From positions 1 to 64,000 of the forward strand of contig NZ_VYKL01000010.1 in the NCBI RefSeq assembly GCF_008710145.1: DNA of 64,000 nt. The letters are read 5' to 3'. Shown here piece by piece: positions 33,923-43,407 of the stretch; positions within the stretch are counted from its first letter, which is position 1; every line of letters starts with the position of its first letter. Source of the DNA: Niallia endozanthoxylica (lineage in GTDB: Bacteria; Bacillota; Bacilli; Bacillales; Cytobacillaceae). The notes under the pieces are model-generated. The model was not told where the DNA came from. It did not search any database and saw only the letters and a list, made by a program, of their open reading frames with translations. A program made the position numbers and the translations under genes.

Positions 33923-35119
33923 ATGTCAGTCAAAAAAAGACTCTCCATCATTACTGCTCTAACATTAAGTGCTAGTTTACTAGCTGCATGTGGTACGGAT
34001 GAAACGAACGCACCTGAAGAGAAAGAAGCAGCAGCATCCCAAACTCAAGAAACGGCAGTTGAAGTACCAACAGTTGTTTATCAAGGATTAGGTACTTCGC
34101 AAAATTTTCGTGAAGGACCTGGTAAAGATGCACAGGAAGTGCCTGTTTACAGCTTTAACTATATTACTGCAGATGCCCTTTTTGATGCAGACGGAAGAAT
34201 TCTTAACCTATATGTGGATGCATTAGAGGTTAGTACACCTAACTATGACGGGGAAACAATGCCACATTTCTCCGGCTGGCCGTCTAAAGAAGGTTATAAT
34301 ATTACAGATCATGCAACAGGCCAGGTTTCAGGTGTATCTGAAAACACGGTGGAATCTGCAAAAGCAGAAATTGATGGCTGGCAGACAAAACGTGACCGCG
34401 GTGATTCATATGGCATGAATATGATGATGGATTGGCATAAACAAATGGACTTTTACCAAAACTTCTTTAAAGGTAAAACCATTGCTGAAATTGAAGAATG
34501 GAATGCGAAATATACTTCTGATGTAAACGGAAGACCGCTTACTGAGAAGTCCGAAAAGCCTGAGGATATCGAAAAGTACAGCAAGCTGACAGATTCCGAG
34601 AAAGCGGAACTTGCTGATGTAACAACAGGAGCAACCTTCAGTCTTACAGATGCGCATGGAAATATTATTGCTGCTATTAAAGATGCATATGAACATCGTG
34701 TGGAAGTAGATTTAACAGGTGAAAAAGAAGAAGTAAAGAAGGATAATAAAGGATCAAAAGAAGTCGTTGCAGGTGACCTTAAAGACGGTACTTATACAGT
34801 TGAATATGAAAAATTTGACAGCCATGGTTACAAACCAACAATGAAAGTAGTCATTGCAGGCGGAAGAATTACCGCTGTTACGTATGATGAAGTAAAAGAA
34901 GATGGTTCTAAGAAATCCGAGGATAAAGAATATGGTTCTCATATGGAAATTAACCCAGTAGACGCATACGCTCAACTAACGGAAAGTGCGATTGCTAAGC
35001 AAGGTACAGCTGATGCAGTATCTGGTGCTACCGCTTCAACAGAATCTTATAACGCACTTCTGACTTATTTCTTAGAAGAAATGGGTCCAAATGGAACTGC
35101 TTCTGGGAAAGTCAAATAA
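33923..35119 (+). CDS. Lipoprotein with two FMN-attachment motifs (PplA-like)
   Basis: A 398-residue exported lipoprotein: basic start, hydrophobic segment and lipobox LLAAC with Cys23, followed by an Ala/Glu/Thr-rich linker. Two copies of the DxxTGATxS/T motif recognised by ApbE-type FMN transferases are visible: DVTTGATFS (232-240) and DAVSGATAS (364-372). The second lies in a clear FMN_bind domain (about 285-385). The Listeria protein PplA, used in extracellular electron transfer, has the same two-domain layout. I infer an extracellular electron carrier with two covalent FMN groups. No apbE, ndh2 or demethylmenaquinone gene is adjacent, so the flavinylation enzyme must lie elsewhere. Confidence 0.85.
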   Translation: MSVKKRLSIITALTLSASLLAACGTDETNAPEEKEAAASQTQETAVEVPTVVYQGLGTSQNFREGPGKDAQEVPVYSFNYITADALFDADGRILNLYVDALEVSTPNYDGETMPHFSGWPSKEGYNITDHATGQVSGVSENTVESAKAEIDGWQTKRDRGDSYGMNMMMDWHKQMDFYQNFFKGKTIAEIEEWNAKYTSDVNGRPLTEKSEKPEDIEKYSKLTDSEKAELADVTTGATFSLTDAHGNIIAAIKDAYEHRVEVDLTGEKEEVKKDNKGSKEVVAGDLKDGTYTVEYEKFDSHGYKPTMKVVIAGGRITAVTYDEVKEDGSKKSEDKEYGSHMEINPVDAYAQLTESAIAKQGTADAVSGATASTESYNALLTYFLEEMGPNGTASGKVK

Positions 35120-35131
35120 CCATGAACTTAT

Positions 35132-35165
35132 TAGGTAATCGCATAAGCGATTACCTTATTTTTGG
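35132..35165 (+). terminator. Terminator after the FMN lipoprotein
   Basis: AGGTAATCGC-ataa-GCGATTACCT followed by TATTTTT. Confidence 0.88.
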
Positions 35166-35235
35166 GCTTTGTTAATGATAACTTTTTGCTATAGGATTAT
35201 ACTTGAATGTAAATGATCACAGCGGGAGAAATGAA

Positions 35236-35841
35236 ATGAAAGAAAAATTCTATGACAAGTTGCTAAATATCCACACTAATGAAGAACAGAAACGTTTTTA
35301 TAAGTCTTTTCATTATCATCCATATGAGCCAACCCCTTATAGTGCTTTAGAAACCTTATTTAATCAATATGAGTTAAAAAGCAGCGACAGAATCGTTGAT
35401 TTTGGCTGTGGCAAAGGCAGGCTGAATTTCTTTATTGAACATAGATTTCAAGCAACAGTTATTGGTATTGAAATGAACACGAGTTTTTTTTGCGAAGCTT
35501 TGGAAAATAAGGAAGGTTATTTAACAAAAAGAAAGAACAGCAGGAATCAAATTCATTTTCTTAATTGCTTAGCTGAGGAGTATAAGATTGATTCCAGAGA
35601 TAATCGATTTTATTTTTTCAACCCGTTCTCAATTCAAATATTTAGGAAAGTGATTAATAATATTTTGCTGTCAGTAGAAAAAGCAAAGCGTGATATTGAT
35701 TTGATTCTGTATTATCCATCAGAAGATTATATTTATTTTTTAGAAAAGGATACAGCATTTGAATTAAAACAAGAGGTGAAGCTGTCAGATTTATATGAGA
35801 ATCATCCTTATGAGAGAGTTTTGATTTATGGATTAAGTTAA
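35236..35841 (+). CDS. SAM-dependent methyltransferase
   Basis: A 201-residue class I methyltransferase. The SAM-binding motif I is VDFGCGKGRLNFF near residue 54, with the acidic motif II IGIEMN about 20 residues later and FFNPFS near 130. A TTG at 35203 opens the frame earlier, but CGGGAG precedes ATG 35236. Substrate is unknown. It is a single gene between two strong terminators. Confidence 0.85.
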   Translation: MKEKFYDKLLNIHTNEEQKRFYKSFHYHPYEPTPYSALETLFNQYELKSSDRIVDFGCGKGRLNFFIEHRFQATVIGIEMNTSFFCEALENKEGYLTKRKNSRNQIHFLNCLAEEYKIDSRDNRFYFFNPFSIQIFRKVINNILLSVEKAKRDIDLILYYPSEDYIYFLEKDTAFELKQEVKLSDLYENHPYERVLIYGLS

Positions 35842-35849
35842 GATAATAG

Positions 35850-35882
35850 AAAAAAGGGTGTCGGTCGGGACACCCTTTTTTC
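35850..35882. terminator. Bidirectional terminator between the methyltransferase and the yxcD-like gene
   Basis: AAAAAAGGGTGTC pairs with GACACCCTTTTTT, A-rich and T-rich on either side. Confidence 0.9.
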
Positions 35883-36169
35883 TATCCAATAACAGCGATT
35901 ATTCCTTCTTCATCGTCAAGTACAAGTTCAATGCCCGAATACGGATCTCTGTTTAAGAATTCATCAAGCCATAATCTTAATGCTTCAATGATGTTGATCG
36001 TAACAAGAATTTGTTTTCTCCCATTTGCATAGGCCTCTGCCGAGAAACCATAATCATCATCATACATTAATTCGATTTCAACCTCTTCTGGTTTTATCTG
36101 TCTTTTTCGAGAAATATAGACGCAGAGGGCATTTACGATATCCTGCTCAGAGATGATTAGCTTCTCCAT
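35882..36169 (-). CDS. yxcD: DUF2653 protein, YxcD-like
   Basis: A 95-residue acidic soluble protein beginning MEKLIISEQDIVNALCVYIS. It resembles B. subtilis YxcD, of unknown function. Its start overlaps the preceding membrane-protein gene by 13 bases, so the two are translated together. No catalytic motif was seen. Confidence 0.7.
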   Translation of the reverse strand: MEKLIISEQDIVNALCVYISRKRQIKPEEVEIELMYDDDYGFSAEAYANGRKQILVTINIIEALRLWLDEFLNRDPYSGIELVLDDEEGIIAVIG

Positions 36170-36594
36170 GGATTAGGATCCTCTTTTTTCTTGTTCTTTT
36201 TAATAAGGGAGAAAATCTTACGAATAACCATAATAATCACGACAATAGCCAAAATATTTACAAATAAGCCTAAAATAGAGCCTAACATTCCCATATTTGC
36301 GAATAGTCCTCCAAATAATAAACCGGCAAGACCGCCAAGCATCATGCCTTTCATGAAACCGCCGCTCTTTTTAGCAGGTGTTGCAGCTGATTTATTAGTC
36401 GTAGTCGTATCATTCTTTTTATTTTGAAAGAAAGAATTGTTGTTGTTTGTGCTATTATTGTTGCTGTTATAACTTTTCTTGCCGGAACTGTACTTTTTTG
36501 CCTCAACTGTTATTGTGTGATCTTGGAAAACAACGTTTCCGATTGGCGAAAAGAGTAATGCCGCCGTAAGTACTGCTGTTAAAAGCTTCTTCAT
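36157..36594 (-). CDS. Exported membrane protein with Tim44-like N-terminal layout
   Basis: A 145-residue protein with a signal peptide (MKKLLTAVLTAALLFSPIG), then an Asn/Thr/Ser/Lys-rich low-complexity region (about 35-75). A Gly-rich stretch GGFMKGMMLGGLAGLLFGGLF and a strong membrane helix (IVVIIMVIRKIF) follow, then a short basic tail. The Gly-rich hydrophobic stretch resembles the N-terminal part of bacterial Tim44-domain proteins, but the folded Tim44 domain itself is absent. It is paired with the YxcD-like gene. Confidence 0.7.
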   Translation of the reverse strand: MKKLLTAVLTAALLFSPIGNVVFQDHTITVEAKKYSSGKKSYNSNNNSTNNNNSFFQNKKNDTTTTNKSAATPAKKSGGFMKGMMLGGLAGLLFGGLFANMGMLGSILGLFVNILAIVVIIMVIRKIFSLIKKNKKKEDPNPWRS

Positions 36595-36907
36595 TTACTA
36601 TTGTCCCTCCATGTGTTTGAATGAATTAGATAAAAGTGAAGTAAACTATGATATTTAAATCAGATTTACATCACCCTTATATTGTATAGTATTTACGAGT
36701 GAAAATAAAAAAAGATTCACTTTTAAAACAAAAATTATTATTGTTAAAATTTACCGATAAGTAGTGATAGAAAAGGAATTGGGGATAATCCTAATCTAGT
36801 TAGTATTCTAAAATAAATGTATAATGATAGTATTATATTAATTATTAGGCTTTGTTTATCAACATTGTTCGCTAACAAAGTTAATTATTAAAAAGTGGTG
36901 ATGATTC
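36595..36907. other. Divergent intergenic region before the molybdoenzyme gene
   Basis: AT-rich, no credible gene. A short CTTTGTT-N17-AACAAAG inverted repeat at 36850-36880 contains AACATTGTT, also found at the end of the 19.5 and 52.6 kb repeats. It looks like an internally deleted relic of that family. Confidence 0.45.
36850..36880. repeat. Relic of the MITE-like repeat end
   Basis: CTTTGTT/AACAAAG inverted arms enclose TATCAACATTGTT, matching the outer end of copy C (52.6 kb). The body of the repeat is missing. Confidence 0.4.
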
Positions 36908-38950
36908 ATGACATTTTATATAAATCAGCCTGATGGCGTTTTTCCTTCTGTTTGTTCTTTAGATTGTCCTGATCAATGTGGTCTGCTCATTCATAAAGAG
37001 AATGGAAAGATAGTAAAGGTCGAGGGTGATCCTAATCATCCAGTAACAAAAGGAAATATCTGTAATAAAGTAAGAAATATGCCTGCAAGGATTCATGATG
37101 AAAATCGTTTAAAATATCCGATGAAGCGGACAGGTGCAAAAGGAGAAGGATTATTTGAAAGAATTAGCTGGGAGGAAGCCATTCAAACCATTACCTCCCG
37201 TTGGAAAGAGCTAATCGATTCAGATGGGCCGGAAAGTATTCTTCCATATAGCTTTTATGGGAATATGGGAAATCTTACTGCAGAAGGAATGGATCGCCGT
37301 TTCTTTCATCGTTTAGGTGCCACTCGGCTTGATCGAACAATATGTTCGGCAGCAGGCGGTGTTGGTTATCAATATACAATGGGCGGAAGTTACGGTATCG
37401 ATCCAGAGGATACGATTCATTCGAAATTAATTATCTTCTGGGGTATTAACGCGGTAAGTACGAATATGCATCAGATTGCTTTAGCTCAGCAAGCACGGAA
37501 ACAAAATGGAGCAAAGATTGTTGTGATTGATGTTCATAAAAATCAAACAGCAAAGTTTGCCGACTGGTTCATTCCGATTATTCCGGGAACAGACAGTGCT
37601 CTTGCTTTAGGAATGATGCATATTTTATATAAAGAAAATATGGTAGATAATGCTTTCTTGAAGGAATATACAGTTGGGTATGAAGAGCTTCGTGATCATG
37701 TTGTTCAATATGATCCGGAAACCGTTTCGAAGATTACCGGCGTGCCTGTTGATGATATTTATACATTAGCCCGTATGTATGGAGGAACCTCTCCTTCTTA
37801 TATACGAATTGGAAATGGCCCGCAGCATCATGATAATGGAGGTATGTGTATACGTACGATTTCTTGTCTTCCAGCCTTGACTGGACAATGGCTGGTTAAG
37901 GGAGGCGGGGCAATCAAAGGAAATTCTGGCTACTTGGCACATGATGCTCATTATCTGCAGCGTCCGGATTTATTAAAAAATAAAAAGACTAGAAGAGTAA
38001 ATATGAATAGGATTGGTGAAGCATTGCTTGCACTAGACCCACCTATTAAATCCTTGTATATTTATAGTTCAAACCCTGCTGTTGTGGCACCTGAAGGCAA
38101 TAAAGTAAGAAAGGGTCTGCTTCATGAGGACCTATTTGTTGTGGTACATGATTTATTTTTAACGGAAACAGCCAAATACGCAGATATTATTTTGCCAGCG
38201 ACGTCTTCCTATGAAAATACTGATTTCTATACGTCGTATTGGCATCATTATGTGCAAATTCAACAGCCTGTTATTGAGCCGTGTGGTGAGTCGAAATCAA
38301 ATGTAGATGTCTTTAAGCTCCTTGCAAAAGGCATGGGCTATCATGAATCTGCATTTGAGGAGACAGAAGCGGAGATGATTGCGAAATCTCTGGATTATTC
38401 AAGAAACCCATATTTAGAGGGTATTACCTATGAATCATTGGTTGAGAAGCAATATGTAAAAGCGAACATGAAACCATTGTTTCCAGGAAGACTGAAGACA
38501 CCTAGCGGAAAAATTGAATTATATTCTAAGGTAATGGAGAAGGCCGGTCATCCGCCGCTTCCTACCTATATACCGCTTCAAGATGATGGAGATTTACCAT
38601 TCTTATTTATTCCTGCGCCAAACCATAGCTTTTTAAATTCAACTTTTTCAAATAATGAAAAACACCGCGGACTTGAAAAGGAACCTCTTCTTCATATGAA
38701 TGTAGCCGATGCTGTGGAGCGAGATATTCAAGATGGAGAAATCGTAAGGGTTTGGAATCATCGTGGTGAATGCGAGTTGAAGGTTAGTGTAGGTGAGAAC
38801 GTACTGCCTGGAGTCGCAGCAACTCAAGGACTGTGGCAGCATTTAGATGGAACAAAACAATTGGTAAACACACTGACACCTGACCGCTTGTCAGATATGG
38901 GCGGCGGTGCTGTTTTCTTTTCAGGTCGAGTGAACATAGCAAAAAGATAA
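36908..38950 (+). CDS. Molybdopterin-dependent oxidoreductase (YyaE-like)
   Basis: A 680-residue member of the MopB/BisC family, close to B. subtilis YyaE. A 4Fe-4S site is visible as CSLDCPDQCG with the fourth Cys in GNICNK, spacing C-x3-C-x3-C-x27-C. The bis-MGD domain includes NGPQHHDNGG and TGQWLVKGGGAIKG. The region TICSAAGG near residue 144 may supply a Cys ligand to molybdenum, but I am not certain. No electron-transfer partner subunit or membrane anchor is adjacent and no Tat signal is present, so the enzyme is probably cytoplasmic. The substrate is unknown. Confidence 0.88.
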   Translation: MTFYINQPDGVFPSVCSLDCPDQCGLLIHKENGKIVKVEGDPNHPVTKGNICNKVRNMPARIHDENRLKYPMKRTGAKGEGLFERISWEEAIQTITSRWKELIDSDGPESILPYSFYGNMGNLTAEGMDRRFFHRLGATRLDRTICSAAGGVGYQYTMGGSYGIDPEDTIHSKLIIFWGINAVSTNMHQIALAQQARKQNGAKIVVIDVHKNQTAKFADWFIPIIPGTDSALALGMMHILYKENMVDNAFLKEYTVGYEELRDHVVQYDPETVSKITGVPVDDIYTLARMYGGTSPSYIRIGNGPQHHDNGGMCIRTISCLPALTGQWLVKGGGAIKGNSGYLAHDAHYLQRPDLLKNKKTRRVNMNRIGEALLALDPPIKSLYIYSSNPAVVAPEGNKVRKGLLHEDLFVVVHDLFLTETAKYADIILPATSSYENTDFYTSYWHHYVQIQQPVIEPCGESKSNVDVFKLLAKGMGYHESAFEETEAEMIAKSLDYSRNPYLEGITYESLVEKQYVKANMKPLFPGRLKTPSGKIELYSKVMEKAGHPPLPTYIPLQDDGDLPFLFIPAPNHSFLNSTFSNNEKHRGLEKEPLLHMNVADAVERDIQDGEIVRVWNHRGECELKVSVGENVLPGVAATQGLWQHLDGTKQLVNTLTPDRLSDMGGGAVFFSGRVNIAKR

Positions 38951-38957
38951 ATACTTT

Positions 38958-38993
38958 AAACGGACAGTGCTTTATGGTACTGTTCGTTTTTTT
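38958..38993 (+). terminator. Terminator after the molybdoenzyme gene
   Basis: AAACGGACAGT pairs with ACTGTTCGTTT, followed by a T tract. Confidence 0.88.
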
Positions 38994-39047
38994 GGTATAA
39001 TCGTTAAAGATTTCTTAAGTAGAAACAATATGGGTGGAGGGTATTAA

Positions 39048-40022
39048 ATGATTAGATTTGGTGTCATCGGAACAAATTGGATAACGGAAGCGTTTATCGA
39101 GGCAGCTTTGATGGCAGAGGATTTTGTTTTATCTGCCGTATATTCCCGTACACAAGAAAGGGCAGAGGAATTTGCTCAGAAATTTGGAGTTGAAGCAACG
39201 TTTACAGATTTAGAGGAAATGGCTAAAAGTGATAGGATAGATGCCGTATATATTGCCAGTCCGAATTCATTTCATGCGGAGCAGGCAATTCTGTTGATGA
39301 AACATGGCAAGCATGTATTATGCGAAAAACCGCTCGCTTCGAATACTGAAGAAGTGCAAGCAATGATTCAAACCGCAAAAGAAAATAATGTTTTATTAAT
39401 GGAAGCATTAAAAACTACTTTATTGCCTAACTTTAAGGTTATTCAAGAAAACGTACATAAAATTGGTGTTGTTCGCAGATTCACAGCCAGTTACTGTCAA
39501 TATAGTTCCCGTTATGATTCCTATAAAGCAGGTACGGTACTTAATGCCTTTAATCCGGCTTTTGCAAATGGTTCTATTATGGATATCGGGGTTTATTGTA
39601 TTTACCCTTTAGTGGTGCTGTTTGGTAAACCGACAAGTATAAAAGCAAATGGCTATATTCTTGAATCAGGGGTAGATGGGGAGGGGAGTATTATCTTATC
39701 GTATCCTCAAATGGAAGCAGTGCTGATGTTCTCGAAAATAACGAACTCCTCGATTGCCTCAGAAATCCAGGGTGAAGATGGAAACATCATCGTAGACAAA
39801 TTGAATCCAATTGAAAAAGTGGAAATACATTATCGTAATGGTGAGGTTGAAAATGTTTCCCAGGAGCAACAACAGCATTCTATGTATTATGAAGTGGAGG
39901 AATTTATTAAGCTTATTCAAGCAGGTATATATGAATCAAAGGTTAACTCCTATGTTAATTCTCTAATAACAGCCGAAATCATAGAAGAATCTAGAAAACA
40001 AATGGGTGTCGTGTTTCCGTAG
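39048..40022 (+). CDS. Gfo/Idh/MocA-family oxidoreductase
   Basis: A 324-residue NAD(P)-dependent sugar or polyol dehydrogenase. The Rossmann start is IRFGVIGTNWIT, the conserved HVLCEKPLASN carries the catalytic Lys near residue 95, and the C-terminal half forms the Gfo/Idh domain. It resembles B. subtilis YulF. GGTGGAGGG precedes the ATG. No sugar operon is adjacent, so the substrate is open. Confidence 0.88.
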   Translation: MIRFGVIGTNWITEAFIEAALMAEDFVLSAVYSRTQERAEEFAQKFGVEATFTDLEEMAKSDRIDAVYIASPNSFHAEQAILLMKHGKHVLCEKPLASNTEEVQAMIQTAKENNVLLMEALKTTLLPNFKVIQENVHKIGVVRRFTASYCQYSSRYDSYKAGTVLNAFNPAFANGSIMDIGVYCIYPLVVLFGKPTSIKANGYILESGVDGEGSIILSYPQMEAVLMFSKITNSSIASEIQGEDGNIIVDKLNPIEKVEIHYRNGEVENVSQEQQQHSMYYEVEEFIKLIQAGIYESKVNSYVNSLITAEIIEESRKQMGVVFP

Positions 40023-40029
40023 ATAAAAA

Positions 40030-40063
40030 AACAGTCACTAACGGACCTTGTTAGTGACTGTAA
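40030..40063. terminator. Bidirectional terminator between convergent genes
   Basis: ACAGTCACTAAC and GTTAGTGACTGT form a perfect 12-bp stem. Confidence 0.88.
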
Positions 40064-40075
40064 TTATTCCCCAAT

Positions 40076-41092
40076 CTATCTTCCATCCACTACTTCTTTA
40101 AGAATTTCATAAGAGCGTTTTTGTTTTTCTTCGTCAAAAATATATGAAATAGCCATAAGCTCATCGATATGATACTGTTCTTGAAAGTTAGCTAACTGCT
40201 CTCGGATTGTATCTTTACTGCCCTTTAGAATGGCGCTCGTCATTGATTTAACCATTTCTTTCTCCATTGGGCTTGAGTAGTATTCATTTATATTTTCAAC
40301 CGGGGGGCTCAGCGGCATAGAAGAGCTTCTGACCACATTTAAGAAGAACAGCTCTAATGATGTGGCTAAATAGTTTGCTTCTTCATTGGTTTCTGCTGCA
40401 ATCACATTCAAACATACCATCATATACGGTTTATCAAGATATTGGGAAGGCTGGAATTTTTCCTTGTAGATAGAGATGGCGGTCCCCATCTGCTGCGGTG
40501 CAAAGTGGGAAGCAAATACATAAGGCAATCCCAACTTAGCAGCTAAATAAGCTGAGTCTGTTGATGAGCCAAGAATATAGATAGGAACACGCGTCCCGAC
40601 GCCTGGATGGGCTTTTACATAACTTTGTATTTCTTCTGGTCCGAAATAAGTAAGTAATGATTGAACGTCATCAGGGAATGTATAAACAGATTCATGACCT
40701 TTGGTTCTTCTTAGTGCGTTGGCAGTCATCATGTCAGTACCGGGTGCCCGGCCTAGTCCCAACTCCACACGATTTGGATAAATGGTTGCCATTGTTCCAA
40801 ACTGTTCAGCTACTACTAATGGTGCATGATTAGGAAGCATGATTCCCCCTGAACCAACAGGAATTCGTTCTGTATGCTCTAATGTATGTTTGATTAGAAT
40901 GGAGGTAGCGGAACTTACGAGTGTTGGTGCATTATGATGTTCCGCAATCCAATATCTAGTATAGCCCATTTTTTCAGATGCACGGGCAAGGTCAACCATC
41001 GATTCAATGGCTTGTTTAGCATTTTGACCTTTGCGAATAGGTACAAGGTTTAAGACTGAAACAGGGATATTTATATTTGCCAATGGATTCAT
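40076..41092 (-). CDS. LLM-class flavin-dependent oxidoreductase
   Basis: A 338-residue luciferase-like monooxygenase of the MsnO8/YceB-type subgroup. The TIM-barrel shows [19 protein letters not shown] near residue 42, [15 protein letters not shown] near 105 and [13 protein letters not shown] near 170. It is the only flavin monooxygenase in the window and could in principle desulfonate or oxidise a sulfur compound imported by the ssu-like system, but its subgroup differs from SsuD, so this is speculative. Confidence 0.86.
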   Translation of the reverse strand: MNPLANINIPVSVLNLVPIRKGQNAKQAIESMVDLARASEKMGYTRYWIAEHHNAPTLVSSATSILIKHTLEHTERIPVGSGGIMLPNHAPLVVAEQFGTMATIYPNRVELGLGRAPGTDMMTANALRRTKGHESVYTFPDDVQSLLTYFGPEEIQSYVKAHPGVGTRVPIYILGSSTDSAYLAAKLGLPYVFASHFAPQQMGTAISIYKEKFQPSQYLDKPYMMVCLNVIAAETNEEANYLATSLELFFLNVVRSSSMPLSPPVENINEYYSSPMEKEMVKSMTSAILKGSKDTIREQLANFQEQYHIDELMAISYIFDEEKQKRSYEILKEVVDGR

Positions 41093-41316
41093 CCTTTCCT
41101 GTTAAATACTATTTAATCATAACAATTATCATGAAAGATACAAAACAAGATGCATAACTTGTCTATATGTCAGTATCTTTTGAAAAAACTGAGAAGCGCG
41201 TATATCACCTTTGATTACTATTTTTCTGATATACTAAAGAGCGGTAAGAATATCTAACATAAAACCTATGTATATAGTTATATCTTGCAAATATAAATGG
41301 ATAGGTGGAAGAAAAA

Positions 41317-42267
41317 ATGGAGAAAAAACCATATAGAGTATTGTTGTATTATATGTATGTACCAATTGAAGACTCTGTAGAGTTTACAAGAGAACATAAA
41401 AACCTTTGCCAGGATTTGGGGTTAAAAGGAAGAATTATTATTGCTGCAGAGGGAATCAACGGTACTGTGTCTGGAACAGTGGAGCAAACTGACCAATATA
41501 TTGAGACGATGAAGAGAGATCCTCGTTTTGCTGATATGATATTTAAAATAGATGATGCAGAAGAACATGCTTTTCCAAAGTTGAAGGTTCGTCATCGAAA
41601 GGAACTGGTTACCCTTCGATTAGAGGATGATGTCAATCCAAATGAACTGACGGGTAAACATTTAAGCCCGAAGGAATTTTTCGAGGCGATAAATCATGAA
41701 GATACGATACTGCTTGATGCAAGAAATGACTATGAATTTGATTTAGGTCATTTTAGAGGAGCCATCAGACCGGATGTCCAGAATTTCCGTGATCTTCCAG
41801 ATTGGGTTCGTGAGAATAAAGATTTATTAGAGGATAAAAAAATTGTTACGTATTGTACGGGAGGAATTCGCTGTGAAAAATTCTCTGGTTGGCTATTGAA
41901 AGAAGGTTTCGAGGACGTTTCCCAACTGGGCGGAGGAATTGTAACGTATGGAAAGGATCCGGAAGTTCAAGGAGAGCTTTGGGATGGACAGCTTTATGTG
42001 TTTGATGAGAGAATCGGTGTCCCGGTTAATCAAAAAGAGCATATTGTTGTCGGACGTGATTATTTCACAGGAGAGCCATGTGAAAGGTACGTTAATTGTG
42101 CGAATCCAGAGTGTAATAAAAAAATCCTTTGCTCTGAGGAAAATGAACACAAATATTTGCGCAGCTGTTCATCAGAATGCCGCACACATCCTCGAAATCG
42201 ATATATTGCCGAACATGGCTTAACAGAAAAAGAAGTTGAGGAAAGCCTGTTAGGAATGGCAGATTAA
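41317..42267 (+). CDS. trhO: tRNA uridine(34) hydroxylase, rhodanese-like
   Basis: A 316-residue YceA/TrhO protein that forms 5-hydroxyuridine at tRNA position 34. An N-terminal alpha/beta domain with [12 protein letters not shown] (near 40-52) precedes the rhodanese domain, whose active Cys lies in [18 protein letters not shown] near 176. A C-terminal Cys-rich tail ([15 protein letters not shown] and CSSECRTHP) probably binds zinc. The frame starts at GTG 41305, overlapping AGGTGG; ATG 41317 is chosen. It is a single gene ended by a strong hairpin. Confidence 0.92.
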   Translation: MEKKPYRVLLYYMYVPIEDSVEFTREHKNLCQDLGLKGRIIIAAEGINGTVSGTVEQTDQYIETMKRDPRFADMIFKIDDAEEHAFPKLKVRHRKELVTLRLEDDVNPNELTGKHLSPKEFFEAINHEDTILLDARNDYEFDLGHFRGAIRPDVQNFRDLPDWVRENKDLLEDKKIVTYCTGGIRCEKFSGWLLKEGFEDVSQLGGGIVTYGKDPEVQGELWDGQLYVFDERIGVPVNQKEHIVVGRDYFTGEPCERYVNCANPECNKKILCSEENEHKYLRSCSSECRTHPRNRYIAEHGLTEKEVEESLLGMAD

Positions 42268-42276
42268 AGAATAGAG

Positions 42277-42322
42277 AAAAAAGGAGTGTACTATCTATTC
42301 GGGTAGGACACTCCTTTTTTTC
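42277..42322 (+). terminator. Terminator after trhO
   Basis: AAAAAAGGAGTGT pairs with ACACTCCTTTTTT across an 18-base loop. Confidence 0.88.
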
Positions 42323-42447
42323 TATCGGGATTCATTTTTTAGAGTATTGAAAATGACTAAGTTTAATCATTAGTAATCTGAACAAGACTGGATTATACTA
42401 ATTAAGTTTACAGAGTAGCAGATAGTTGGAAAGAAGGATCATAGATC

Positions 42448-43371
42448 ATGGGAAAAATGACTAAGTCAAAAGCAGCCATGGCCATAGCTTTTGTTGTGCT
42501 TATTTGGGGATTATGCTGGCCAATCTATAAAACCGCACTAGAATATACTCCACCATTTCTGTTTGCGGGCATGCGTACATTATTAGGTGGAATAATGTTG
42601 GCAATCGTTCTATTTCCTAAACGGAATCACATTCAATGGAAGAAAACATGGCCGGTTTATATGATTTCTGCTCTGTTTAATATTATTATATTTAATGGAG
42701 TTCAAACATATGGTTTACAATATTTGCCTTCCGGCTTATTTTCAGTCATAGTTTATTTACAGCCAGTGCTTGTTGTACTCCTAGCGTGGGTATGGTTGAA
42801 GGAATCGTTGTCACCAATAAAGATAGTTGGAATGATTATAGGCTTTCTTGGTGTAGTTGTTGTGAGTCTTGATGGTATATCCGGTAATATTTCTTTTTAT
42901 GGTATTCTTTTAGCTTTTTTAACTGGTGCTGGATGGGCTGTCGGTGTTGTATATGTAAAAAAAACAAGCAGTCTAGTAGATGGATTATGGCTGGTGGCTC
43001 TTCAAAATATAATCGGTGGAATCTTCTTATGCAGTATAGGTCTTAGTACGGAGAATTTGTCAAGTATAATCTGGAATATTCCCTATGTATCTAGTTTAAT
43101 GTTTGGTGCCATTTTAGGAGTAATTGGAGCAACAGCTGTTTATTTTAAATTAATGAATTCAGGTGAGTCTAGTAAAGTAAGCTCGTTCACTTTTCTTGTC
43201 CCGTTGATTTCTGTGGGGATTGGAACGTTATTCCTTGGCGAACCTTTCACGATCACGCTTCTTTTAGGGTTAGTACTCATTTTGCTCAGCCTATTTATGA
43301 TTAATCGTAAAGGATCTCAAAAAAGACAGAAAAACATTGTTGAAGAACTGGATCATGTGGAAAATTATTAA
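42448..43371 (+). CDS. EamA/DMT-family transporter
   Basis: A 307-residue membrane protein with about ten hydrophobic segments in two EamA repeats; the first begins MAIAFVVLIWGLCWPIYKTAL, a typical DMT opening. The C-terminal tail is charged. It lies 36 bases before the M20 amidohydrolase gene, so the two are likely co-transcribed. Such a pair could export or import an amino acid released from an N-acylated precursor; the substrate is unknown. Confidence 0.86.
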   Translation: MGKMTKSKAAMAIAFVVLIWGLCWPIYKTALEYTPPFLFAGMRTLLGGIMLAIVLFPKRNHIQWKKTWPVYMISALFNIIIFNGVQTYGLQYLPSGLFSVIVYLQPVLVVLLAWVWLKESLSPIKIVGMIIGFLGVVVVSLDGISGNISFYGILLAFLTGAGWAVGVVYVKKTSSLVDGLWLVALQNIIGGIFLCSIGLSTENLSSIIWNIPYVSSLMFGAILGVIGATAVYFKLMNSGESSKVSSFTFLVPLISVGIGTLFLGEPFTITLLLGLVLILLSLFMINRKGSQKRQKNIVEELDHVENY

Positions 43372-43407
43372 TATAGTATATAGTAATTTTATAGAAAGAA
43401 GGTTGAC

